Notes under the pieces: generated by a model
Seen by the model: the letters and a program-made list of their open reading frames with translations, nothing else
What the model was told of the DNA's origin: nothing
Databases searched by the model: none
Origin: Chitinophaga sp. YR573
GTDB taxonomy: Bacteria > Bacteroidota > Bacteroidia > Chitinophagales > Chitinophagaceae
DNA: 64,000 nt
Reading direction: 5' to 3'
Assembly (NCBI RefSeq): GCF_900110995.1
Contig: NZ_FOJF01000001.1
Span: 3,117,199 to 3,181,198 of the forward strand
Translations under genes and position numbers: made by a program
In this document: in pieces, positions 44,350 to 54,800 of the stretch
Numbering within the stretch: the first letter of the stretch is position 1
How the letters are laid out: every line of letters begins with the position of its first letter

Positions 44350-45775
44350 GTTCAGAATAAATCAGTGCATTGGGCTGCTGAGTGTTTGTCTGGTGATAGC
44401 AAGCTGCAAGGTCCCGGCGATCACATCTTCGGATGAGAACAAGCCAGTTCCCGGCACTTATAACAATAATGGGGATACAACCAATATTTCAAATATTGAG
44501 TGGAGAAAGTTTTTTACAGACCAGAACCTGGTGAGCCTGATCGATACTGCGCTGAAAAATAACCAGGAGTTGATGATGACCTTGCAGGAAATTGAGATCG
44601 CAAGGAATGATATCCGGGTGAGGCAGGGTGCATTACTTCCAACAGTTGGAGTAAGGGCAGGAGCAGGTGTTGAAAAAGTAGGCAGGTATACCAGTCAGGG
44701 TGCCGGTGATGCCTCTACGGAGATCGAGCCGGGGAAAGAAATGCCGGACCCGCTGATGGATTATACCATCGCTGCTTATGCGAACTGGGAAGTGGATATC
44801 TGGAAAAAACTGCATAATGCTAAGAAAGCTGCCATTACCAGGTATTTATCAACGGTTGAAGGCAAGAATTTTGTAGTGACTAACCTGGTCGCAGAGGTAG
44901 CTAATTCTTATTACGAATTGCTGTCTTTTGATAATCAGCTGTTGATTGTAAGACAAAACATTGAACTGCAAAAGAACGCGCTGGAAATAGTAAAAGTTCA
45001 GAAAGAGGCTGCCAGAGCAACAGAACTGGCCGTTAAGAAATTTGAGGCTGAAGTACTGAAGTCTCAGAGCCTTGAATTTGAAATTCTGCAAAACATAACG
45101 GAATCTGAAAATAAGATCAACTTCCTGTTAGGCCGTTATCCGCAGACAATAATCAGGGATAAAAGCAATATGTTGGATTTGTTGCCAGCTGTAGTCAATT
45201 CAGGAATCCCTTCACAATTACTGGCTAATCGTCCGGATATTAAAAAGGCGGAACTGGAATTAACAGCGGCGAAGCTGGACGTGAAAATTGCCAGGGCAGA
45301 GTTTTATCCTTCATTTGGTATTTCAGCGGCGGCAGGACTTCAGGCATTTAAGCCATCCTACCTGGTGAAGTTCCCTGAGTCCTTGCTTTACTCTCTGGCA
45401 GGAGATCTTGCAGGACCATTGATTAACCGGAATGCTATCAAAGCTGAGTTTAGCAGTGCCAGTGCACGACAATTACAAGCCTTGTATAACTATCAGCGTA
45501 CCATTCTGAATGCATACTTTGAAGTGTCTACACAGCTTTCGAACATCGGTAACCTTGAAAAAAGTTATGATCTGAAGGCTAAACAGGTAGATGCACTAAC
45601 GAAGTCAATCGACATTTCTAATGATTTGTTCAAGTCCGCAAGAGCTGATTATTTTGAAGTCCTGATGACGCAAAGAGATGCTTTGGAATCTAAATTGGAA
45701 CTGATAGAAACTAAAAAACAACAGATGAATGCTGTAGTGAATATCTACAGAAATCTGGGAGGCGGTTGGAAATAA
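44342..45775 (+). CDS. Outer-membrane efflux channel, TolC/OprM (NodT) family
   Basis: A lipoprotein of about 477 residues; the lipobox is LVIASC (Cys22). Two tandem outer-membrane-factor repeats, each of long helices and beta hairpins, are visible (WRKFFTDQNLVSLIDTALKNNQELMMTLQEIEIARNDI; LLANRPDIKKAELELTAAKLDVKIARAEFYPSFGISAAAG). RPDIKKAE and FYPSF are family hallmarks. It forms the trimeric exit duct of the RND system. The ATG at 44342 overlaps the pump gene's stop. A TTG at 44333 is less likely. The operon ends at a strong terminator. Confidence 0.94.
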   Translation: MYKFRINQCIGLLSVCLVIASCKVPAITSSDENKPVPGTYNNNGDTTNISNIEWRKFFTDQNLVSLIDTALKNNQELMMTLQEIEIARNDIRVRQGALLPTVGVRAGAGVEKVGRYTSQGAGDASTEIEPGKEMPDPLMDYTIAAYANWEVDIWKKLHNAKKAAITRYLSTVEGKNFVVTNLVAEVANSYYELLSFDNQLLIVRQNIELQKNALEIVKVQKEAARATELAVKKFEAEVLKSQSLEFEILQNITESENKINFLLGRYPQTIIRDKSNMLDLLPAVVNSGIPSQLLANRPDIKKAELELTAAKLDVKIARAEFYPSFGISAAAGLQAFKPSYLVKFPESLLYSLAGDLAGPLINRNAIKAEFSSASARQLQALYNYQRTILNAYFEVSTQLSNIGNLEKSYDLKAKQVDALTKSIDISNDLFKSARADYFEVLMTQRDALESKLELIETKKQQMNAVVNIYRNLGGGWK

Positions 45776-45789
45776 AAACTACTCTGACT

Positions 45790-45825
45790 TTTGGGTGCAG
45801 GGCTTCGCCCTGCAAAAACCCTTCA
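45790..45825. repeat. REP-like palindromic repeat, copy 2
   Basis: The core GGGTGCAGGGCTTCGCCCTG followed by CAAAAACCCTTC matches the element at 9002-9045 except that the loop is TTCG instead of CGAA. GCAGGGC and GCCCTGC form a perfect stem. It lies between the efflux operon and its terminator. Confidence 0.6.
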
Positions 45826-45826
45826 T

Positions 45827-45863
45827 AAAAAAGCCGGCAACAGAATGTTGCCGGCTTTTTTTA
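45827..45863. terminator. Bidirectional terminator between convergent genes
   Basis: AAAAAAGCCGGCAAC (45827-45841) pairs with GTTGCCGGCTTTTTT (45847-45861) around AGAAT. It has T runs on both strands and serves both the efflux operon and the GH9 gene. Confidence 0.85.
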
Positions 45864-45875
45864 TTTATAAAATAA

Positions 45876-48848
45876 TTACTGTATCATCAACTTCGTACTC
45901 ATCACTTTCTTATTCTTACTGCTAACATCAACATGATAGATACCGGCAGGTATAGAAGAACTAATAGTAAAAGTCTCATTCGCTTTTGCTGTCTTCTTCA
46001 ATACTACTTTGCCAGACATATCAGTAAGTGTTACTATCACATCCGTAATCGCCGGATCAGAGATACGGATAGCAAAACTATGTTGTGTAACAGGGTTAGG
46101 ATAAATAGCGCCAGTACGTTTTCCCTCAACTGAACTACTTCTTGCAGCGGACTCAGATCCATCTGCCTCAAAGTGTGACCATGCATACGGGCCAACATAA
46201 TGAATATAATAATTGCCATTCACCCTTGCCGGAAGACTGTTAGACCAGGTATTGGTATAGTTAACGCCATTGATCTCCAGAAGGCTCAGGTTCCAGGAAT
46301 TGATGAAAGAAATATTACCTGAGATAACGTAGCAATATTCTCCCGCACCATCTTTTTTGAATGGAAGTGTTACCGGACTTGGATTATCACAACTTCCCTG
46401 ATTTCCAGTTTGAGTAAAGTTTGCTGTTATAGCTATGTTGGTATTTACGGTTACAGTAACAGGATTGATGGTATCTGATATGGCTCCGCTCCAGTTGCTG
46501 AACTTATATCCGGTTGCCGGGATTGCAGTAATTGTAACAGAAGTTCCTTCAGTATAAGTACCACCGGAAGGATTGAGCGTAACAGATCCTGAGCCGGTTA
46601 CCGCTGTAGTGATTGTATATTGTTTGGGCACTACCACGTTTGTAACTGTGATAGCAGCGCTGGCAGTAAATCCGCCATCCACAGTAGTAGCAGTGATGGT
46701 AGCTGTACCTGCGGCCAGGGCTGTTACAAGGCCGGTACTGCTTACAGTAGCAATAGCAGGCGCACTGGAAGTCCAGCTTACATTTTTATTGGTAGCATTA
46801 GACGGTAATACTGTAGCTGTGAGTTGCTGGGTGGTGTTGATATTCAGGGTATCCCTTGCAGGGCTTATAGTTACCCCTGTAACATGTACTACCGGAACTT
46901 GTGTTGGCGTATTGCCATATACAAGCACATTATCTACATAAAGAGGGATGTTGGAAACTTCTTTAAGAGTGCCGTCAACATTCTGTGAAGACCAGTCGTT
47001 GGAAGGATTCCAGGCAGCAGCACTGGCTTCATAAGGAAGTCGTATGCGTATCTGCGATTCTTTTCTTGACTCACCCTGTCCGCCAGGCCAGATCTTGATG
47101 CTGGAATTAAACGTTACTTCAGTATAATAAATATGCAGCGTAGAATCCCATGGCATTAACTGCGTAAAAGTAACATCCGAATTATTAGATGAAACAACAT
47201 ATTGTGAAGGAGTATAACCTGCCGTCAGTCCTTCTGAAACATCAATGAACAAACGGAAAGCATGTTTGGATGCAATGCGTGCAGGCCATGCAGTATGATT
47301 GTTTACCCACACGGACCATTCAGTATAAGTATTTCCGCTGCCATTTAATTTTGCTTCGATCAGGAATTCACCGGAAGGAGTTTCTGCAACCGGGAAATTG
47401 GCCAGCGGTGTTCCTCCGTAATCCTGAACAAGCTTTGCAAGCAGTCCTGAAAAAGCAGCATTGTAATCACAGGCAACTTCATTGTTTACATAGTTGGAGC
47501 GATCATCCGTGTAGGCGTCATTACTTCCCGGGCCACCTACCAGTGCACCATATAAGGTATGCCGTGTTGCCGTAGGAGGGCCATTCAGATTATTGGCCCA
47601 GGCTCCATGCGCAGTACGGTGATGTGGTTGAGTAGGCGGGTTATTGCCAAATCCGCATACATAGCTGCGGTTGTTGGGATTATTACCCAGCGCATAGTTC
47701 ATTTGTTGCTGCGCAAAAGTATAGTACTTTGTTCCTTTGGCGGTTGTTGTTGCCGCATCCTTGTAATAAGCTGCCAGGAACCCGGTATTGATAGCATATC
47801 TCAATGCGCCCCATACATCCAGGAAGGCCAGGCCACCGGGAGTATAAGTAATACGTTGACCGTTATAACCATCTGTCCAGTAGTCGAGGTGTCTTTCTAT
47901 ATCTTCTTTGTATTGGGCTTTACCTGTAAGTTTTGCTAACAGGGCATAACATCCGAATGATTTGTCATCCCAGGCAAGTCCCCACTTATAAGACTTGATA
48001 GTACTCTGGGATTCTACGGATAGGTTAGCATAATAGGTTTCTGCCTTTGTCAGCCATGCAGCATCGCCGGTAGCGCGATATAACCAGATAGCGCCCCATA
48101 CCAGTTCATCATTGTAGCCGCTGTAGGATTGATAATATCCGGCAGCATCAGTGATGGCGCCGGTATATGTTCCGCGATAAGTGTCGGCAAAATTGTATAA
48201 CTGTATGGCATGGCTCAGCAATGTGGAGCTGTACGATGGATCATCCGTTTTAAATACCATACTGGCGGCTGCCATCGCTGCTGCTGTTTCGGCAGCAAGG
48301 TCTGAGCCCGGGTGTGTTTGATCGATCTTGTAAGCAGGGCGGGACATGGCCATTACTTCCGACGATCCCCACCAGGCATGATCCGTACCACCATTGCCAA
48401 CCTGTCCATACAATTCGTTAGGAGCTGTATGACAACGAATGAAATAATCATTTACAAACCGAAGGTTGCTTTTCAGGTATTTCATTTGTCCGGAAGCATT
48501 ATACCCGGCGGCAAAATCTACACCTCCCCATGCCAGCATGGTAGCGGAGAAAGCCATAGGAAAATTAAATTTGACATGGTCACCGGCATCATACCAGCCG
48601 CCTGTCAGATCATGGCCTACATCACTGCCATCATTCATAGCGGAGTTGGCACGCCAGGCTACCCGGTTATCCGAAGGAAGTTGGCCGGATCGCTGGCATT
48701 CATAGAAGAACATCGACTTTTGCAATGTTTCTGCATAGTTGAAACTCTGTGCATAGCTGAATTGGAGAAACGCCATCAGTAAAATGGTACCAAGCAGGCG
48801 CAATTTGTGCGCACGCGCAGGTTTTTCGAGGGTAAATCTGGTTTTCAT
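45876..48848 (-). CDS. Multidomain GH9 endoglucanase with T9SS sorting domain
   Basis: A secreted protein of about 990 residues. A signal peptide (LLGTILLMAFLQFSYAQ) leads to a GH9 catalytic domain (about 35-490). The nucleophile/base motif is GGWYDAGDHVKFNFPMA (Asp87, Asp90), and the acid region is DDRSNYVNNEVACDYNAAFSG. A CBM3-like module follows (about 500-645, IRIRLPYEASAAAWNPSNDWSSQ), then a Big_2 Ig-like domain (VTGVTISPARDTLNINTTQQLTA). An InlB-like repeat comes next (YTITTAVTGSGSVTLNPSGGTY). A further module of about 85 residues before the end is unassigned (NSWNLSLLEINGVNYTNTW). The C-terminal T9SS type A domain (IYPNPVTQHSFAI...GIYHVDVSSKN) targets it to the cell surface or outside. 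It hydrolyses cellulose or similar beta-1,4-glucans. No Sus genes are adjacent. The ATG at 48848 is preferred to one at 48887. Confidence 0.92.
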   Translation of the reverse strand: MKTRFTLEKPARAHKLRLLGTILLMAFLQFSYAQSFNYAETLQKSMFFYECQRSGQLPSDNRVAWRANSAMNDGSDVGHDLTGGWYDAGDHVKFNFPMAFSATMLAWGGVDFAAGYNASGQMKYLKSNLRFVNDYFIRCHTAPNELYGQVGNGGTDHAWWGSSEVMAMSRPAYKIDQTHPGSDLAAETAAAMAAASMVFKTDDPSYSSTLLSHAIQLYNFADTYRGTYTGAITDAAGYYQSYSGYNDELVWGAIWLYRATGDAAWLTKAETYYANLSVESQSTIKSYKWGLAWDDKSFGCYALLAKLTGKAQYKEDIERHLDYWTDGYNGQRITYTPGGLAFLDVWGALRYAINTGFLAAYYKDAATTTAKGTKYYTFAQQQMNYALGNNPNNRSYVCGFGNNPPTQPHHRTAHGAWANNLNGPPTATRHTLYGALVGGPGSNDAYTDDRSNYVNNEVACDYNAAFSGLLAKLVQDYGGTPLANFPVAETPSGEFLIEAKLNGSGNTYTEWSVWVNNHTAWPARIASKHAFRLFIDVSEGLTAGYTPSQYVVSSNNSDVTFTQLMPWDSTLHIYYTEVTFNSSIKIWPGGQGESRKESQIRIRLPYEASAAAWNPSNDWSSQNVDGTLKEVSNIPLYVDNVLVYGNTPTQVPVVHVTGVTISPARDTLNINTTQQLTATVLPSNATNKNVSWTSSAPAIATVSSTGLVTALAAGTATITATTVDGGFTASAAITVTNVVVPKQYTITTAVTGSGSVTLNPSGGTYTEGTSVTITAIPATGYKFSNWSGAISDTINPVTVTVNTNIAITANFTQTGNQGSCDNPSPVTLPFKKDGAGEYCYVISGNISFINSWNLSLLEINGVNYTNTWSNSLPARVNGNYYIHYVGPYAWSHFEADGSESAARSSSVEGKRTGAIYPNPVTQHSFAIRISDPAITDVIVTLTDMSGKVVLKKTAKANETFTISSSIPAGIYHVDVSSKNKKVMSTKLMIQ

Positions 48849-49080
48849 CGGGTGTATTTTATGGTTAAAATGCAATGAGTATTCCATTGGAACTCATCAA
48901 CTGTTATCAGGTATATGGGTTTTTAAAAGAGTATGTTAGTTAAGAATAGGTTTTAGCAATAGTTTTCAATAAAGAATTTTTCTGCCTATGGCAGGGCAAA
49001 CAATATAATTCTACAAGTTTACAGAAATTACATACGATAAACAAGGAGTCATTAAAAATAATAATAATCTAATTAAAGTC

Positions 49081-49854
49081 CTATGACCACCATTTTAAAG
49101 GGGTTTCAATTTGATCTACAGAACTTACTATCAAATCCGGTTTAAAGGCATACTGGCTTAAATCTTCTTTTTTTGCAATCCCGGAAAGTACCAGAATTGT
49201 TTTATATCCCATCTGTACACCTCCCTGTATATCAGTTTCCATTGTATCTCCCACAACGGTTGTTTCAGCTGTTTCCAGTCCTAAATATTTCCGTGCAGAA
49301 CGCATCATCACAGGGCTGGGTTTTCCGGTAACAAAAGCTTTCCTTCCGGTGGCTTCCTCAATCATGGCGGTAGTGGCAGCAATACCTAAGTTGTTCCATC
49401 CTGGTTTTTTAGGAGAAGGGTCCCTGTTGGTAGTAATAAATTTCGCACCTGCCAGAATCATATCTACGGCGCGCTGAACCATCTCTAATGTGAAATTTCT
49501 GCCCTCTCCTAAAACAACAAATTCCGGGTCTGAATTCACCAGGCTAATGCCATTTTCGTGCAAACTGGTTAACAGCCCTCCTTCACCCAAAACGTATGCT
49601 GTATGAGCGCCCTGATCCCCAAGGAATTTCCCTGTAGCCATAGCGCTTGTATAAATATGGTTTTCAGTAACTTCAATACCAAGAAGCTTGAGCTTCCGTA
49701 CGGCATCAAGTCTTGTTCTCTGACTATTATTGGTCATAAAAGTAAAGGGGATATCATTTTTAAGCAGATTCCCAATAAATTTATCAGCACCTTCAATTAG
49801 AGTTTCACCACTATAAATGACGCCATCCATGTCAATCAAAAGTCCGTGTTTCAT
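49081..49854 (-). CDS. HAD-IIA family phosphatase (NagD-like)
   Basis: A 257-residue phosphatase of the haloacid dehalogenase superfamily with a type IIA cap. Motif I is LLIDMDGVIYSGE. The conserved MTNNSQRT motif II follows, then the cap (FVVLGEGRNFTLEMVQRA), the Lys motif TGKPSPVMM and motif IV VVGDTMETDIQGG. It dephosphorylates small phosphorylated metabolites such as sugar phosphates or nucleoside monophosphates; the substrate is not predictable. Length is normal for NagD-like proteins. It lies upstream of and on the same strand as the GH9 gene, with a 232-base gap that holds no clear promoter. Confidence 0.88.
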   Translation of the reverse strand: MKHGLLIDMDGVIYSGETLIEGADKFIGNLLKNDIPFTFMTNNSQRTRLDAVRKLKLLGIEVTENHIYTSAMATGKFLGDQGAHTAYVLGEGGLLTSLHENGISLVNSDPEFVVLGEGRNFTLEMVQRAVDMILAGAKFITTNRDPSPKKPGWNNLGIAATTAMIEEATGRKAFVTGKPSPVMMRSARKYLGLETAETTVVGDTMETDIQGGVQMGYKTILVLSGIAKKEDLSQYAFKPDLIVSSVDQIETPLKWWS

Positions 49855-49996
49855 ATATTTATGCGATTAGTATAAAAATGAGCATTCCCAGATTTAACAA
49901 ATATAACATATCTAAAGGCAAGTCTCATATAGGTTAGGTTATACTTTACAAGAAATAACAGGAAAAAAGTGTTAGTTTAATCCGCAAATCAACTGA

Positions 49997-50566
49997 TTGA
50001 CAACTAGTGTCTCAAATACTGAAAAAGAACTTTTCTCACGTATCGCAGAAGGGGACGAGCAGGCCTTTAAACAGCTATATCTTCAATACCTGCCAAAGCT
50101 CCGCCCTTATCTGGTAGACATGGTAAAATCTGCAGCTGATGACGTTATACAGGAAGCTTTCATCCGCATCTGGATGAACAGGGACAAACTGTCAGCCATC
50201 GAGTATCCTGCATCCTGGATCTTCAAAGTAGCTGCCAATGAATGTTATAAGGCGCTCCGGAAGATCTCCTATGACATGAAGATCTCTGACAACCTTAAGC
50301 AGGAACACTTTGAGGAACCGGATATCCAGTATAAACAAACAAGGGAGTACGTGAATGAAGCCATTGCACAACTAACCCCGCAGCGGAAAAAGATCTATGA
50401 AATGAGCCGGCTGGAAGGCAAAAAGCCGGCGCAGATTGCTACTGAGTTGAATTTGTCTGTCAGTACGATAAAAAATACACTGACCACCACCCTGGAACAA
50501 ATAAGGACCTACCTGGCTGATAAAGGTATCCTGCTACCCATTATCCTGATCTGGTATTTTTTTTAA
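49997..50566 (+). CDS. ECF sigma factor of the second Sus locus
   Basis: A 189-residue ECF factor in the Bacteroidota-expanded group. Region 2 contains DEQAFKQLYLQYLPKLRPYLVDMVKSAADDVIQEAFIRIW, region 4 contains LTPQRKKIYEMSRLEGKKPAQIATELNLSVSTIKNTLTTTLEQI. A hydrophobic tail ends in ILLPIILIWYFF, as in the ECF factor at 14839. The start is a TTG: an in-frame TGA lies immediately before it and no ATG occurs in the first 40 or so codons. The FecR gene begins 43 bases downstream. Confidence 0.9.
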   Translation: MTTSVSNTEKELFSRIAEGDEQAFKQLYLQYLPKLRPYLVDMVKSAADDVIQEAFIRIWMNRDKLSAIEYPASWIFKVAANECYKALRKISYDMKISDNLKQEHFEEPDIQYKQTREYVNEAIAQLTPQRKKIYEMSRLEGKKPAQIATELNLSVSTIKNTLTTTLEQIRTYLADKGILLPIILIWYFF

Positions 50567-50609
50567 ACCCCATTAGTACGTTCTTCCTTTTCATGGTTCT
50601 ATAAGACAG

Positions 50610-51743
50610 ATGGACATGCAACAACGCATTACTTATTTACTACAGCAACATCAGGCTGGCAAACTGACTCAGACAGAAATGGATGAGTTAACGGAGATCC
50701 TCCATATGGAGGAACACCGCCTTTATATCACAGACGAAATTACCCGCCAGATGGAAGCCCGTGAGGCTGATCCCGTGTTTGATACCAGTGAATGGGAAAA
50801 CGCATTTGAACGGATAGTAGCTGTTGACAAGCCAGTCCGGCGTATACTCCCAGTCCGGAGATGGTTAAGCTGGGCTGCGGCTGTGGCGGTAATAATACTG
50901 GCAGCTTACTTCTGGTCACAGAGGGAACAACGGCCGGCAATGACCCGGGTGAATACTAAAGTAACGCCGGGCATGAACAAAGCAATCCTCACTTTATCTG
51001 ACGGATCTGCCATTACGCTGGACAGCGCAGGCAAAAAGATATTCCGGCAGGGTAATACCGCTATATATCAGCAAAATGGCCAGCTGCAATACAACGTACA
51101 GGGAAATGCACCGGCTTTCAGTTATAATACGCTCACAACACCACGTGGCGGACAATATCAGCTCATATTGCCTGACGGCAGTAAAGTATGGCTGAATGCA
51201 GCATCCTCACTCAGATATCCCACAGCCTTTTCCGGGAACGAGCGTTTGGTAGAGCTTACCGGGGAGGCTTATTTTGAAGTGCAGGCTTCATCAGCAATGC
51301 CTTTCAGGGTAAAAGTAAATAACAGCATGGTGGACGTGTTAGGCACCCACTTCAACATCATGGCTTACAATGATGAACTGGCCATCAGGACAACGCTCCT
51401 GGAAGGCTCCGTAAAGGTGAGCGGCCGGGTACTCCATCCGGGCCAGCAGGCTGTTGTAACTGCTGATAATGAGGTGAAGGTATTAGATAATGTGGATGTA
51501 CGGGAAGCTGTAGCCTGGAAGAACGGTATTTTCCAGTTCAACAAGTCCTCTTTACAGGTTGTTATGCGGCAGCTGTCACGCTGGTATGATGTGGAAGTGG
51601 TGTATGAAGGAAATGTCCCTGACCTGCAATTCCTGGGCAAAATGCAACGGGAATTGGACCTGTCTGAAGTACTGAGCATATTGGAGAAAAGCGGGGTCCG
51701 TTTTCGTATTGATGGAAGGAAAATAATAGTAACGCCTATATAA
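50610..51743 (+). CDS. FecR-type anti-sigma factor of the second Sus locus
   Basis: A 377-residue membrane anti-sigma factor. The cytoplasmic N-terminus (about 1-80) precedes one membrane helix (about 85-104, RWLSWAAAVAVIILAAYFWS). The periplasmic part has the FecR domain (TPRGGQYQLILPDGSKVWLNAASSLRYP, GEAYFEVQ, VLGTHFNIMAY) and a C-terminal STN-like domain (LQVVMRQLSRWYDVEVVYE). It resembles the FecR at 15487 in order and motif spacing but is a distinct paralogue. It would control the ECF factor encoded 43 bases upstream. Confidence 0.92.
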   Translation: MDMQQRITYLLQQHQAGKLTQTEMDELTEILHMEEHRLYITDEITRQMEAREADPVFDTSEWENAFERIVAVDKPVRRILPVRRWLSWAAAVAVIILAAYFWSQREQRPAMTRVNTKVTPGMNKAILTLSDGSAITLDSAGKKIFRQGNTAIYQQNGQLQYNVQGNAPAFSYNTLTTPRGGQYQLILPDGSKVWLNAASSLRYPTAFSGNERLVELTGEAYFEVQASSAMPFRVKVNNSMVDVLGTHFNIMAYNDELAIRTTLLEGSVKVSGRVLHPGQQAVVTADNEVKVLDNVDVREAVAWKNGIFQFNKSSLQVVMRQLSRWYDVEVVYEGNVPDLQFLGKMQRELDLSEVLSILEKSGVRFRIDGRKIIVTPI

Positions 51744-51888
51744 ATCATTTACTCATTAAAAACCACCCAATGCCATAAAACACAACTGTACCTGAATGAA
51801 AAAACCGGTAATGCTAGAACATTACCGGCGCAAGGGGCAACCAGGATCATCATGTGAAGTAATTATCTGATCACCCAAAATCGAAATT
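51744..51888. other. fecR-susC leader with minus-strand terminator-like hairpin
   Basis: CCGGTAATG (51805-51813) pairs perfectly with CATTACCGG (51820-51828), and six A residues come directly before it (51799-51804). On the minus strand this is a hairpin followed by a T run, as at the first Sus locus. No clear minus-strand promoter was found near the susC start. Confidence 0.4.
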
Positions 51889-54800
51889 ATGATTTTTTAC
51901 GTGTTGTGCCAATACGGAGTTGGCACGCCATTCCCATCAACCAAAATGAGCAGGGTTATGAGACTATCTGCCATACTGTTACTTGTAGGCGCGCTGCATG
52001 TGAGCGCAACAGGACTTTCTCAGAAGATCAGTTTTTCCGGTAAGAATGTCCCGCTGGAGAAAATATTCCCGGTAATAGAAGAACAGACCGGATACCTTGT
52101 TTTCTGTAACTATGCTTTGCTGAATCAGACAAAGCTGGTTTCGCTTTCTGTAAAGGATATGCCAATGAAGGATTTTCTGTTGGAGATACTGAAAGGGCAG
52201 CCTTTGGAGTACTCCATTGAAAGAAAGACCATTGTTATCATTAAAAAAGCATTGCCTCCACCACCTGCTATAGATACTAGCATCCTGCAAACCGTTACGG
52301 GTAAAGTAACGGATGTCAATGGCAGGCCTGTCATTGGAGCTACCGTAACAGTAAAGGGAACTAAAAGTGGTGCCACTACAAATGAAAAGGGCATCTTCAC
52401 ACTCTCTAATGTAAAGCGTAATGCCCTGGTAGTGATCAGTTCTCTGGGTTATGAAAGAAGGGAAATACCTGTCAGGGGAAACAGTATTCAGGCGCAGCTA
52501 AATATGGATATCAACAAGCTGGATGAAACAGTGGTGATTGCCTACGGTACCACTACAAAACGCCTGAACCCGGGAGACGTTACTACCGTGACTGCGGAAG
52601 AAATTGCGAAGAACCCGGTGAACAATGTGTTTGAGGCTTTACAGGGAAAGGTGCCGGGCTTGTTTATCCAGCAGGTGACAGGGCAGCCAGGCGGCGCATT
52701 CAACGTCAGGCTGAGAAGCTCCGCCAACTTTGTAACAGATCCATCAGTCCCACCACCACAGCCTTTGATAGTAGTGGATGGAGTGATATATCCCGGCAGT
52801 ACATTACCAATGTCTGCAAATACAAGTTATGGCACTGCTGATTTTCTAAAAGGTGGCAGCGGACTGAATTACCTGAATCCAAACGATATTGAAAGTATCA
52901 GTGTGCTGAAAGATGCAGATGCCACCGCTTTATACGGTTCATCAGGTGCATATGGCGTAATATTGATCACTACAAAGAAAGCCAAACCCGGACCGTCAAC
53001 GTTTAACGCCAATATCTATACCGGTGTATCTGTACTGGGTACAACCCCCAAACTATTGAACACTCAGCAATACCTTATGCTGAGAAGGGAGGCGCTGGCA
53101 AATGACGGCACTGCTGTTTCTATATTTGATAAGGACATCAACGGCACCTGGCCGGAAGATCGTTATACAGATTTCAGGAAAGTATTGATGGGCAGTCATG
53201 CTCAAACCACCAACATCAACCTTTCCTATGGTGGAGGTACACGGAATACCAGCTACCTGCTCAATGGTAGCCTGAGGAACAACGGGAATATTCAAAGGCA
53301 TAAAGGATCAATGGGGGATGGCACTTTTAGGTTTTCGCTCAATACTGCCACAACAGATAATAAACTCGGCTTTACGCTTTCCGGTAGCTATCTTTCCTCA
53401 ACCAGTACTATGGTGCCTACTGATTTTTCTTCCAGTATTGCTCTCTCTGCACCCAATGCGCCACCTCTCTTTTTGCCCGATGGCAGCATCAACTGGGAAA
53501 CGGGTGCCAATGACCTGGCAGACGACATTAACAAAATATATAAGAACGTAACCAATAACCTGCTGGCGAATGGTACACTCACTTACAAACCCATTAAGCA
53601 ATTAACCTTACGCGCTATCCTGGGCTATAACAATATAACAGGCAGGGAGTTCATGGGTTATCCTACCACCACAAAGGCCCCTACTTATACCAATGCTGCT
53701 GCGGAAACACATAGCCTGGTAAATAATTATGAGGTACGGACTATAACAGTTTCTCCCTATGCAGAATACAATGCAACAGTGTGGGGGAAAGGCAATCTGA
53801 ACATCAAGACAGGTGGGATGATAGACAATAAATTGAAATATGCAGAGGAGATAGAAGGTGTCGGCTTTCCTTCAGATGCCCTGCTCAGTAATCCGGCCGC
53901 AGGAACTACAGTAATATCCACTTATACACAAACACCATATAGGTCCCTTGGCTTTCATGCGGTCATCAAATTTGTATGGGATCAGAGATATATCATTAAC
54001 CTGAACGGTAGGAGGGACGGGTCTACCAAGTTCGGGGCAGGCAGGAAGTTCGGGAACTTTGGTTCTATAGCTGCTGCATGGATTTTCAGTGAAGCTGCAT
54101 GGATAAAAGAACATGCTTCGTTCCTGAGTTATGGGAAACTGAGAGGCAGTACAGGTGTTATTGGAGGGGATGCCATTTCTGACTATTCTTATCTGAGTAC
54201 ATACAGTACATTAACCGGTACCTACCAGGGAAAAACAGGACTTGTCAATGGTTCCCTGGCTAATCCGCTGCTTAGCTGGGAAAAGAATAAAAATTCAGAG
54301 GTAGGACTGGAATTAGGTTTTTTGAACGACAGGATCTACACAGAAGCGAGCTTTTACCGCAACGTGGCATCTAATCAGTTGATCAAACAGTCGTTGTCAA
54401 CTGTCACTGGTTTCAGTGGATATGCTATGAACTCCGATGCCATTATACGCAACAGCGGATGGGAAATAAGTCTTAGCTCCTCCAATATAAAAACCCGCAA
54501 TATCACCTGGTCAACCAGGATGAATATATCTATTCCAACAAGCAAACTAAAAAAACTGCCCACCCACAGGAACCTGAGCGCCAGTTATATAGTTGGCAAG
54601 CCTGTAACGGGTATACTGTTGTATAAATTTGCAGGGATAAACCCGCAAACAGGATATTACAGTTTTACTAACGCCAAGGGGACTACGGATGATTTCAATA
54701 GCGGATTAGAGGATGCTGACAAAACAGAATTTTTAGACCTTGCTCCCAAATACTTTGGCAATTTTCAGAATAGTGTCCGTTACAAACAATGGTCTGTGGA

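Noticed and set aside
47270..47939. Plus-strand open frames inside the GH9 gene
   Set aside because: They are antisense shadows of a well-supported multidomain protein on the minus strand, with no homology or start signal.
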